In this document: positions 22,885-34,100 of the stretch, piece by piece | Numbering within the stretch: position 1 is the first letter of the stretch | How the letters are laid out: each line of letters begins with the position of its first letter | Assembly: GCA_037102815.1 (NCBI GenBank) | Contig: BTPP01000001.1 | Location: forward strand, 4,489,001 to 4,553,000 | Source of the DNA: Neurospora intermedia | Lineage: Eukaryota > Ascomycota > Sordariomycetes > Sordariales > Sordariaceae | Reading direction: 5' to 3' | DNA length: 64,000 nucleotides | Position numbers and translations under genes: made by a program | Notes under the pieces: generated by a model | What the model saw: the letters and a program-made list of their open reading frames with translations, nothing else | What the model was told of the DNA's origin: nothing | The model's database searches: none

Positions 22885-23245
22885 CTATTTCTTGTTGATG
22901 GCGGTTCCAGGAGCCTCAACGTCGACGATGCTCTCCAGGAACCACTTGTAATTCCAAAACAAAGAGGATAGGCAAATGTTATTGGCTATCCGGAAGCACA
23001 ATGTTGTTGCTCGTCCTGGCCACGACTCTTCACTAATATCGCCGCCGCCAGGATCCCCCTTGGAACGACACCTCAAATTTGAGTGTACCTGAGCTGGTTC
23101 CCGTGTTGGCCTTGGCGTCCCCGTCATCTTTCAGACGACAGTCTGCCGAGAGCGTCGTGCATTGGGATTCCCAAAGTCTTTGAATGAGAACGAGAAGTTG
23201 GGATATCAGTTGTGACCGTTCTACTCTAGGTAGGTGCAGGGGCAC
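22885..23245 (-). pseudogene. Possible coding relic or unrecognised small gene
   Basis: On the minus strand two neighbouring frames contain stretches with ordinary protein composition: one includes LSADCRLKDDGDAKANTGTS and FEVSFQGGSW, the other ends WFLESIVDVEAPGTAINKK before a TAG at 22885-22887. They could be exons of a small gene or a decayed fragment; I could not define a start or a convincing intron pair. No family recognised. Surrounding sequence is AT-rich and low complexity. Confidence 0.25.
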
Positions 23246-24460
23246 TTTCGTTTCTCCTATCTTTGTTGAAATGATTGTGGATGCCGTTTGAGTGTGGATA
23301 TTAAGGCCTTGCGGGGAGAAAGAGGGGAAGGCGTTGGGTTAGATCGATGCATATGTACATCTTTCCATCGATTGTTCCGAATGAGGAGTTCCTGTCCCGC
23401 TTCGGCTTTCTCCTTTTTTTTTCTCTTTTTTTTTCCCTTCCTGCGACTTTCGGTCTCCACAAAAACATTCCCCTGAGCAGTTGCTGAGCTGGAGCAAGCT
23501 CAATTCACCAAGCGCGGGTAGCGACAAGGGCAAGACGTGTTCTAGGGCATTTTGTTCGTTTCTACCAACCGTGGCCCATACCACGCACCTACCCAGGCAG
23601 TTCACGCATGGCGAGTTACGCAGCAGCGGCACCACAGGGACTTGAGTCCTTCATAGTGTCAGGTATGTTGCGCTGTAAATAAGGTGGAGGCTTCTTGCAG
23701 CTGGTTGACCCGGTGGCCGATGCCTGCCAATGTCCCGACTGCTGTCTACCTCTAGAGGTAGGTAATGTTTAGTAGCTGCTTCATGGTGGCTGCCACCTGC
23801 CGGCCAGCAGCCGCTTGATGTCACGGCACAGGTTCCATCTTGATGTTCCATGTTGTTCAACGGAATGTTGTCAGGCGGGGCTAAGTACCTAAGGACAGTC
23901 GAGACCATCCTGCCCGCTGCCTTATCCCGTCCTAAGTCGTCAGGGCGGAGAACCTCAAGGACATCACACACTTGCGCTGAACTGCATCCAGTCGACACCA
24001 TCCATGGGAAGGACCATGTCCAGTCAGTGCCTTGCGTGCGGCGTGTGTGTGGTGCGCTTCCAATGAGGTCGGGTCAGGTCCTGCCTACCTACGCTACCTG
24101 GCTGTTAGAGCGCACCCCCGGCAAGGCGAAACCAGGCTAGTCCGTAGAGAATGGTGTAGCGGCCCGGTAGCACCACCACACAGCACAGAGGGCAGAAATC
24201 CTTGCCAGGTCATTAGCACAGGCCCCAGGGCAAGCAAGGCAACAAAACCAATTTTCCACTTTGTCTTCCATCCCATTGTTGCTGAGGTCCCCATTGCTAG
24301 TACTGTTCATCTCTCTCGATCAAACAACTTGAAGCGAACGACGGCCGGCTGCTGTGTCTCGAACACGTTCGACGGCGGCGACGACGACTTCCACCGCGTC
24401 CCTCGGAATGAGGTAGCCTCGATATCCATCTCAGCTCCTTGGCCGGACTGAGCCCTTTGA

Positions 24461-24508
24461 CGAAAGAGAGACAGAGACAGAGAGAGAGAGAGAAAGAAAG
24501 AGAGACAG
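24461..24508 (+). repeat. GA/AGAC purine microsatellite
   Basis: Purine-only apart from a few C: ACAGAGACAG followed by (AG)n and AAAGAAAG. It lies in the presumed leader/promoter region of the kinase gene. Confidence 0.8.
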
Positions 24509-25364
24509 TCTCGCTGCCGATCTGGGCAATGGTAGAGCCCTCTCGCGCCGTCCTCCCACCCGCACCCGCATTGGCTGTCGACGACTTGGACCTAGGCTCG
24601 ACGTCGAATCGACGACTCGAACCGCAAAGGACAGGATTCCTCAACAGCAGTGGAGAGAACTGAAGCGAACGCACCAACCATCTGAATATCCCAAAAGAGT
24701 GGAACAAACACCATTATCACCACCGTCCACCGCACCCACGACAAAGCGCCATAATATTCCGTACCGCCCTTCACGCCAACACGCACGCTGCCCTGCTGCT
24801 GCACGCCCGCACGCTGCACGCCGGCCAAGAAAAGGTACTAAAACTCTGAAGCAGACAGACCGCCTCGCGATCCTGTCGCCGGTCTGCCGGTCTCGCCTTG
24901 CCTTGCCTTGTACCCCCCGTCAGCACTCAGCACTCAGCCCTTTTCCTAGCACGAGCAAGAGGCTCCGTCCCGTTCCCTGTTGTGGTCGCGGTTGCCGTAT
25001 GCCGTATACCGCGGCCCTGTCGTCCTGACGTCTCCGCTCATTGAGGCCCGCCTCGCGCTGCGTGACTCCATAACCACCGGCCACACGGCTCCATTCCCTC
25101 CATGAACAATAGGGAGCGGCACGTCCCCGCTGGCCCCAGAGGGGAAACCCAGTCACCCACCAGGTTGTTTCCGTTCTTGTCCTCATCTTCCCAAGTGCTA
25201 CTCTCTTTCGCATCGCGCCCAGTGGTGGCTCCCGCCGCAAGTTTCTTCCGTGTTTTTGATGATCCAGACCAGCTAACATTGGCTCGTCTTTTCTGCACAG
25301 GCGCAAGGAAAACTCCAGTCCCTTCAAAATTAACGCTTTCCGTCGACCTACCGAGGATCCTCCG

Positions 25365-28300
25365 ATGCTGAGCGCCTCTTCGTCCAACAACCATTCATTG
25401 TTCTCCTTTGGCAGCCGGAATGGTAACGAAGACGGATCATCGACAAACACAGCATTCGAATTCTTGCCCTCGGTGAGCTTCGACGATCTTCAAAGCAGCC
25501 TCGAGTCGGCCCCAAGCTTCTCAAAGCTGGCCCACTACTCAACACCACCTGGTCAAAATTCTTCACCCGAAAGCATGGGGAGCCATTCCGACATTTCCAT
25601 CAATGCCACCGGCGCGAGAGTCGCGGTCCAGCAGCCGGCCCCGACGCGGACCGCCAGAAGCGGGTCAATTTTGCGAAGACCTAGTATAACAAGTGGCACA
25701 AGTAGACAGGCAGGTTTAGGAACAACAGCATCCAACACTTCGGGTGTTACGACTCCTACCGCTCCGGCCGCCATCCGCACCCGTCGTCCGAACCATTACC
25801 CCCCAGTTTCAAGTACGAACAATACGATGAAAGCTCCCAGGCGGTCGGCTGGATCTGACGTGCTCGGTAACTCGGATGCGGAGGCACGAAGACGAAGGCC
25901 AAGTGTCGCCTCACTCGGGGAGCGAAATGGAACAGAGCCGGTACGCACGTCAGTGTCCGTAGACGGAGGGCCCCGTCCCATGCCCGAGTCAACGCGAACT
26001 TCCAAGGCGAGATCTGTGCAACCACCGCCCCGGGGCAGCGATGGTGCTACACTAGCCCACGACTTGAGCGCCCTTAGCTTGGGTTCCGGTAGCTCACCTG
26101 TGACATTTCCACGCTCCCCAAAGACTGCGGTCAAGGCGCCAGTTCCATCCTCGACCAAGAGGATATCTGTTATGCCTGGTGTTCCTCATACTTCACATGC
26201 AACAGGCTTAGGCGCCAGGACGGTCAGCCCGACGGATACGAAATTGATGAAGCGGATGTCCCATAACCAACCCTCCCAAGCGCCAGCTCCAGTGCCAACA
26301 GCTCCGATGCCATTAGCTACATCACGTCCTTCGTCTCGTTCTCCATCCATGTTGCCGCGCAAGATCCCAACGCCAGCTTCCTCTCGGACTACCCCGGACG
26401 TGAGCATCAGAAAATCCTACAGCTCGGGTCTTTCGGCTGCGTCAGCAAATAGCTATAATACCGTACGATCATCGACTGGCTCTATGCAACCGCGTGTCCC
26501 GCAAAGCGGCAGCACTAGGCTACCTGCTCCCAAGGGTGCGCCTCCCCAGAATACGGCGAACGGCGAGGAAGAGGAAGAGGTCCCCCCAGTTCCAGCAATA
26601 CCAAAGCTGTACGACTCACCTGGGGAACTGTCGTTTTTGGACAAGCGCAGGTCCAATAGAGCATTTGATACGAGTAGCATCAACAGCACTTCTACAGGGA
26701 GCGTATCTGGGGCACAGCTGACTGACCCACCGCCTGCTAAGCTGCAACGCAAACCGAGCCAACGAAAGTCCGTACACACTTCGACTGTGGACAAGAAGTC
26801 CTCTTCCGCAAACTCAAAGAAAAACCTGCAGCCTCTTCGTCTGCCCCCTCTTGCTTTAGGACCGTTGAGCACTACAACTGCTGCCAAAATCGCGGCGCTT
26901 CAGGAGCAAAATGCATCAGACAGGAGTCTTTCTCCTCCTCCTGGCAGGCAGATTGCAAAGACACCGTCGACGCCCATGACCGCGTCAAGAAGCGCCTACT
27001 TCACCACAACGCGAAATGAGGATAAGCCTACAGTGCAGCATCTTAGGAGTACAAGCACAATTAATCGAGGAAAGGGCGGTAGCATGGACTCCTACAGCTC
27101 AAACGAGTCAATGGGGGGAGTGGTGTCGAATGTGATGCCACAGTCAGGAATGTCGCCATATATCTTGTCTTCTGCGGTAAAGGGGGGGAATCAGGAGTCG
27201 ACATACTCCAACCGACCAAAAACAGGGGATCCCGATGCATCTGTTCCAACCCAGAAACCCTCTGGACCGCGAGCCCCGAAGCCTGCTGCCGCAAAGTCAT
27301 CAACCGCGAAATCACCACCACCTCCCACTGACCCGGAAGAGCCACCAACTCCATCGTCAATCGGCACCTCTATCAGACGGAAATTGAGTCTATCATGGAA
27401 ACGAAGTGCATCCAAGAACGGCAACAATCGGCCTGAAAAGGTGGATTCAAACAGTGTCAGACATGATTCTATGCCGCCCCCAAGGATCCCGATATCGGCG
27501 ACATTGGGTAGCATGCCTTCAACCACGAAAGCCCCAAGCCCGACGCCTTCATCAAAATCGAATGGAGCCGGGACATACTTGGAGTCTAGGAGACGGAAGA
27601 GCTCAGCCTCGAGCCTCAATGCCATTGTTGCAGGGGACCGTCATCGTGGCGACGCGGCGGCAGGCAAGAAGGAATCTAGTCTAGACACGGTGGCAGAGCG
27701 ATCGATTCATACGTATAGCTCGGCGCAAAAGATTCTCAAGCCGAAGAGTTCAGGTGCGACTCTGAGCCAGCCCCGTGACGTCTGGACGGCCGATCTCGAC
27801 AAGGATGATATGGTGGCCGAGGATGAGATGAAGAAACTCGGGTCGCGGCGTAAGGAAACGGAAATGGCGGCTCGGACGCTCGATGCCTTGCGCAAGCGTG
27901 CTACTGCCAAGGAACGCGTTGGTCCTCAAGAAGCCCTTAGGATTGCCGTTCTAAACATTTACGAACGCGGCGAAATTGTGGATTATAAGGACGTCTACTT
28001 TTGCGGTACTCAGAATGCGGCCAAGGTGGTTGGTAACGTTCAATCAGATCTTCCCAACTTTGGGTACGATGATGAGCGAGGAGACTACTCGATTATTATC
28101 GGCGATCATCTTGCATACAGATATGAAATCATTGATGTTCTTGGAAAGGGTAGCTTCGGGCAGGTTGTTCGATGCATCGATCATAAGACTGGCGTCCTTG
28201 TGGCCGTCAAAATCATCCGAAACAAGAAGCGGTTCCACCAGCAGGCTCTTGTAGAAGTCAATATCCTGCAGAAGCTTCGCGAATGGGTAAGTTTCTTGTT

Positions 28301-29542
28301 GAAGGTTCACCCTAGCCTTACTTGTTTGTTCGCTAACAAGTCAACTTCCAGGACCCCAAGAATAAGCACAGCATGGTCAATTTCACCCACAGCTTTTATT
28401 TCCGTGGGCATCTATGCATTTCCACCGAATTACTTGATATGAATCTTTACGAGTTCATCAAGTCCAACGCTTTCCGGGGCTTCTCACTCAAGTTGATTCG
28501 GCGGTTCACTAAACAAATGCTCAGCTCACTGCTTCTGCTCAAGCAGCACAAGGTTATTCATTGCGACTTGAAGCCAGAAAACATCCTTCTGCGACACCCT
28601 CTACACTCGGAGATCAAGGTCATTGATTTTGGTTCCAGCTGTTTCGAAAACGAGAAGGTTTATACTTACATTCAGTCACGCTTTTACCGATCACCCGAGG
28701 TTATCCTGGGTATGACCTATGGCCTTCCCATTGATATGTGGTCGCTAGGCTGCATTCTGGCGGAACTCTTCACTGGAGTTCCCATTTTCCCTGGCGAGAA
28801 CGAGCAGGAACAGCTGGCATGCATCATGGAAGTATTCGGGCCTCCGGAGAAGCACCTCATTGAAAAGTCAACACGCAAGAAACTCTTCTTCGATAGCTCT
28901 GGCAAGCCGCGTCTTACCGTCTCCTCAAAGGGTCGCCGCCGCCGCCCCTCTTCCAAGACCTTGCAGCAGGTTCTCAAGTGCGATGATCAACCATTCTTGG
29001 ATTTCATTGCTCGATGCCTCAGGTGGGATCCGGATAGAAGAATGAAGCCTGAAGAAGCCGTACGACATGAGTTCATCACCGGACAAAAGACTCCGCCCTC
29101 ATCTTCCATGCCCGTGCCACGCCTTGCATCGACGCGGGAATCATCCCCAAGCAAGCGTGTACAGAATCTGAACGGAGGACCTCGCCCGCTGCCGGAGCCG
29201 CCGGCCGCCGCTGTCACTACCAGAACCTCACTACGGTCAGGAGTCGTTAGTTCCGGTATGCCTCAGGGTCCTTTGAAACCCACTCTTGCTAGTGGTATGT
29301 TGCCTTCCTCCCGTAAGGTCTCTGGCGTGACGGCTTCGGCTAGTGGGGCAACGTCTGGCGTGAAAAGAGCAAGTGGAGGTACAACTGGCTCAACAGCTGG
29401 CGGTTTCAACTCCGGAAATGTTGGTTCCAATGGGAGCAGTCTACCGCGAGCGGCGATTCGTACCACGAGTGCCCGGCAGCAACAGCAACAAGATCTCGCA
29501 GCCGCAGGGGCCACAGCAGCCATGATGAGCCGCAGGGCCTAG
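25365..29542 (+). CDS. pom1: DYRK-family dual-specificity kinase, Pom1-like
   Basis: Exons 25365-28286 and 28352-29542 join in phase 0 over a 65-nt intron (GTAAGT ... GCTAAC ... TTCCAG), giving 1370 aa from this ATG. Residues 1-900 are Ser/Pro/Arg-rich and likely disordered. The kinase domain starts near 919 with GKGSFGQV (927-934), catalytic Lys949, HCDLKPEN (1044-1051, catalytic Asp1046), DFGSSCFE and the DYRK activation loop YTYIQS (Tyr1078/Tyr1080), then SRFYRSPEVILG and GLPIDMWSLGC. A basic RRRRPS insert precedes the last lobe, and a Ser/Gly/Ala-rich tail ends MMSRRA. In fission yeast Pom1 forms a cortical gradient setting polarity and division timing. The in-frame run 25302-25364 behind an acceptor at 25300 suggests the real start is in an upstream exon. 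Confidence 0.9.
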
Positions 29543-29737
29543 GAGGAACGATGGGCTAGAAGGGTTCGACTGGGTATAGGAAGGACATGGGCGCCGGAAA
29601 TGGCAAATGTTGTGATGAGGAGAGAAGTGTTGGGTGCTTATCAAAAAGTCTCATACGGGTAAGAGAGGGGTGACGGTCACGGTGTGGGAATTTTTATAGT
29701 TTTCGGGTAGGGGATGCTAAGTGTCGAACGATACGGT

Positions 29738-29768
29738 ACGAACGAACAAACGAACGAACGGACGAAAG
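29738..29768 (+). repeat. GAAC/CGAA microsatellite
   Basis: Four-base repeats of the type ACGA/GAAC with scattered changes, in the 3' flank of the kinase gene. Confidence 0.7.
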
Positions 29769-29905
29769 CGAGCATGGCGTCGAACCTGATTTCTTTCTTT
29801 TTCGATTTTTTTTTTTCTTTTTTTTTTTTCGAATGAGTTATCAACCTCTTTTTCGAAAGGTGCAGTCATTGTCTTTCTTCTCGTTTGCTTCTTTTCTCCT
29901 GTGCA

Positions 29906-29968
29906 TCGTGCATCATCGTCATCATCATCGTTTGTCATCATTGTCATCATCGTCAACATCATCATCAT
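29906..29968 (+). repeat. Imperfect ATC/TCA trinucleotide microsatellite
   Basis: CATCATCGTCATCATCATCG followed by TTTGTCATCATTGTCATC and further units; imperfect trinucleotide repeat in the kinase 3' flank. Confidence 0.8.
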
Positions 29969-31109
29969 AGTACGGTTGGTGTCTGCATGGGGATAAAAAG
30001 TAAAGACGTGTGTGTCCATCATATCATTCGTTTTATGTGTGTATAACCTACTTCACCCTCTCTTCACGGCGTTACAATTGTGGTCCTGTATTGGAGGTGT
30101 GGTTCAGAAAGAAGGTATAGAGGTGTCTATAAATTTTTGGGTGATAAAGGGGGCTTGTTGGGAATGTGATGACTGAACGGTGGATATATCGAAGCGGCTC
30201 TAGCTCCGCGGGAAAGGGAAAGAGATGAGAAACTGGTGCAGTGATGACGAGGTCCAGAAGAAGAGATAATCACAAGTCATCAATCAATCAACATCTCGTC
30301 CTTCCTCAAATTGGTTCGCAATGTTCACATTTGCTTGGTGTTCACTCTAACACTCGCCATTCAAACATAATACTTTTTTCTTATATCGCATTTCCATACA
30401 CGCATGTAACATGGGCATGCAGGTAATAGAGTATGTGTGTACCGAAAGTTACATTCGCCTTGGTGCGTCACTACCTGTGTATTATTCCCAGTCAAAATAT
30501 TTCACTATTGTTGATAGAGACACATATCCTATGATCGTCGTAGCTGTCGTCATGGCCACCTCGATTCATCTCATCACAACAAACCTTTTGACTGTCTTTC
30601 TTCGAAAACAACTTGAAGCTCTGGACAATGCTGCAGGGAAGAGTCAAACTCACCCACCCTCCCTCAAAGGGAGACAAACTGACATAGGTGTTCAGGATGC
30701 CAATTCAATCAGCAACGTTGAAGCATTTGTGGTGCTAAAGTGAAGTAAGTGGCTTGATAGGTAGCCGAGGTAGTCTCGTCTCAGCCACTGCTTTGCCGGC
30801 CGGACAATTCAGTAGAAAGTAATAATGATCCTGTAAAAAATACGGCAATCCACCAGGTGAACATCGTAATAGTGTTGCCCAATAGTGGTGGCGAGGGTGG
30901 ATAGTGGCACGGCTACCATGTCTACACACGCATGCATGCATGTCTGCACATCCATACGTAGATTGTATGTACCTATCTTTTCCCTTTGCGTGATCTGGTC
31001 TGCGGCGGCGGCATGAAGAGTTACAACATAAGAACTTGAGGTAGGTACATAGGTATTTACTTGACATGTGTACATGATAGAGGTTGACGCCACAGGTCCA
31101 CAGACTGAC

Positions 31110-31129
31110 TACCTACCTCTAGGTAGGTA
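31110..31129. repeat. Inverted repeat of the TACCTACC word
   Basis: TACCTACCT (31110-31118), a 2-bp spacer CT, then AGGTAGGTA (31121-31129): 9-bp perfect arms. The same word recurs in one orientation or the other across the window's non-coding DNA. Confidence 0.8.
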
Positions 31130-34100
31130 CGGAGATGAGATGGGAAGGTAGAGAAAAAGAGCACGATTGTGGTACTGTGACGGCTAACGCAGGGGCACTT
31201 GATAAGAAGCCGATATGGTGGGTGAGAAGTTTAATCTGAAGGGAGAGAGGTAAGAGAGGGGAGTCGTGGGCATTCCGTCACTTCGATACGTAGACTTGGT
31301 AACAGGGCTTATATTGAGTATAACGGAGACATAGAGGAAGTATTACTGGTTAAAAGCGGATCGGCCCGTTGGTCCTCAAGGAAACGCCGTTCGTTCGTCT
31401 GAGCAGAATCTGTGATTCTGGCTCCCTTGGGGATGCATGGAGTTGATTACCTAGACGTAGTACATGTGAGAGGATTGTGAGTTGATGGCTGAGATGGGTA
31501 TCTAGTCACGCCCATGTCAAATAAGAGAAGACTGACTCCGTTCGGTGTTCTCATATCAGCGAACAGGCATCTTGCAAGTCTTTACCGGACTGTATCAGCC
31601 AGTCAGTAACTCTCGTTCAGTGCAATCTTTTCTAGCATAATGTGAATGGCGGCCTCACTCTTCGCTTCTCCTCCTTCACTCTGTCTAGGCCGTATATGCG
31701 CCCAAACACGTTCTCAGATTGCTTATTCATACGCATACCACAGATATGCAACAATAAAGTCTGATGATGACTAGGTCTAGACGAAAGTCAAATTTTAGGC
31801 AGACTTTGTCTGCTTATTTGCACCCAGACCATAGGGACATACGACGGCCTGTGATTTTACTCTGAGTAAGTCAAAGAGGCACTTGTTCCTCAAAACAGCC
31901 TCACAACCACTGGACGATTCTGGAAAATGGGGGCCGAGGCAGGACGGGGGCCGAGCGCTGAGATCGAGTCAGGATTTCGGGGAGTGAGTAAGAGCCAAGA
32001 TTCTCTCAGGCAGAAATCCATCATGCGTAGTATGTGGAAGTTGATGTGTGAGGTGAGGTTTGCGCGGTATGACAATGCCATCAATCGATCGTGCCATGTA
32101 GGGTCTTTTTCGTTGGGGGCATTGACTCACCGTTGAGGTTGATCAATCAGTTACGACTACTTGACATTGCAGGATGGGCAATGAGTAATTTTGGGGGACT
32201 TCTTGTTGAGTGTCAATTGTATGGGAGACCGTTCGCAATATAGAAACTTATGACGCAGTTATTTCGAGATAAACCGTCAAGGTTCGAGTCAATCGCAGGG
32301 CTACAATGCCTGTCTTTGGTTCTTGTTCCCGAGGACGCCAGCCTTTGAGGACTTCCATCCCAACACCTGGCCAGGAATGAAGAAAGGTACATAGGGGTAT
32401 GAGGGGGAATGAATTACCTGGAGATGACCAGCGAGCGTTCAGCTTCAGACACCGTCATCAACGGCCGGCGCGTATGTTGGAGTGACTGTCAGTCGGCAGT
32501 GGTGACGATGGTAATTTTGGGTGTTACTCGGCACAGAGAGCATCGGAGGGTGCTGGATAATTCAGCAGTTGTTTTTCACAGAGAAAGGAAGATAGACTTC
32601 ATGTTGGAGGTCCCGTCGTCCATCCCGTTGGAGCCAGGTTCGCAGGTAAAGTGGGGCTCTCCGCCGCATGTGGGGCCAATCCTTCCGGTTCGGGCTCCCG
32701 GAGGACAACATGGAGCTTCCGCTTCTGCCTGGAGGAAGCCGGGTGGGGGCCGGAACTCGACCGGGGGTGTCTTGAAGTTTAATCTTATGTCCGTGTCGGG
32801 GCCAACCGTAGTGCCCCACCGTTCGTCGCTCAGTACATAGTGTAGAGATAGCGGACAAGGAATAGGATCCAGCCCTTTTGATGACGGCCAATGGTCGACC
32901 GACCGTTCAATTTCATGCCAACGGTGGACGATCAACGGCATCTCCGTACTGACCCGGATTCTCCCCCAGGGTATCAGATATCGATTCAACAGTTTATTCG
33001 TCTTGAACCCGGAATTAGGGGCTGTGACTTCAAGACTTGGGAGAAAATGATGTCGGGACCGTGATCCGCAAGATATCTTGGCAACTGATTGGTGGCATCT
33101 TGTCAGCTGTTTGAGGCGGTGCTTGGACGAATGTGGTTATCCATCTCTGTTCTCACTGGTTTTAAAATCTCACGGTCAGTCACTGATCACTTGCGAACTC
33201 TCTCGGGACCTTTTGACGTCTTTGGACTGTTGATAGAAATCGGATGGTTGGGCGGGAATCAAAGCGATTGGTTGTCTAGCGAGACATTGTTTGCAAATCC
33301 CCACTTGTACATTACAGGTTCTTGGCGCTAGGGTTGTTGGGGACAGAAGCCAGGGGCATCTCTAGTTCCTCTGTCATTTGTCTCAAAGATGAGAAACTCA
33401 CACTAGACATGCACCATGGTCTGCGGCATCCTTGATGCACGTCACAAGGCTGAAAAGAGGGAGGGTTGCCTCAGGCTTGGGACGGCCTATGTGGTGATAC
33501 CTTCACCATGTAAGGCCAGAGACAGGGGGCGGGAATCTGTTCACGGACTTGACCTCGGTCCTTCTGTTGATGCCCGCAAATGCAGGACAATTCTCAACAT
33601 GCCATATGGTGGCCCTTGCTGATATTGGTTGACTGAGCAGTTGTATGTATAGCCGTAGGGCTGGAGTTATGCAGGAACAGGAAGGTGAATCGCTGCTGCG
33701 GCTTGCGCCGTGCAGTCTGCATTCTGCAGCAATTCATGTCATTGTCACGAGCCAGGCACGGTACCGAGTCACCGGTTTCGATTCTCAGTCAAAGGATAGA
33801 TGCCTCGTAAAGGGTGCCTTATGGTCTCGAGTTTCACATTCGGAAGCCACCGGGATCGACTCGGTGTGGAATCCGGGCAACGACGGTTGGAGCCTGTAGT
33901 ATATACACCCGGTGAGACGGTGACCAAGGGCGGGCGGCTCCGTTACGGTCGGAATCGTGGAAATCGACGGGAAGAGAGACGATAGGCAAAGCGATGAAAT
34001 CATGTGGAAGGGACCTGCATAGAACTTTCTATGACACAAATGTTTCCTACGATGATCTTGTTGGAAAAACGATAGATGAAATTAGCCCGTGTATGATTTG

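Larger units (their letters stand above)
21118..25300. other. 4.2 kb intergenic region between the peroxin and the DYRK kinase gene
   Basis: Contains the peroxin promoter, an AT-only tract (22779-22823), a possible coding relic on the minus strand (22885-23245), GGTAGGTA words near 23226 and 23757, a purine repeat at 24461-24508, and, from about 24250 rightwards, a CT/GC-rich stretch that is probably the kinase gene's leader with an intron ending at 25300. No other gene is supported. Confidence 0.5.

Noticed and set aside
30411-30743. A 110-codon plus-strand frame with one hydrophobic stretch
   Set aside because: No splice signals, no recognisable family, mixed composition; not better than chance in an 18 kb gene-poor region.
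31827-31845. GACCATAGGGACATACGAC resembling words from Neurospora 5S rRNA
   Set aside because: The order is wrong and the rest of the 5S gene is absent; I found no dispersed 5S gene in the window.
32409-32989. Overlapping frames of about 140 codons on both strands
   Set aside because: Neither shows domain-like sequence; opposing open frames over the same GC-rich patch are expected by chance.
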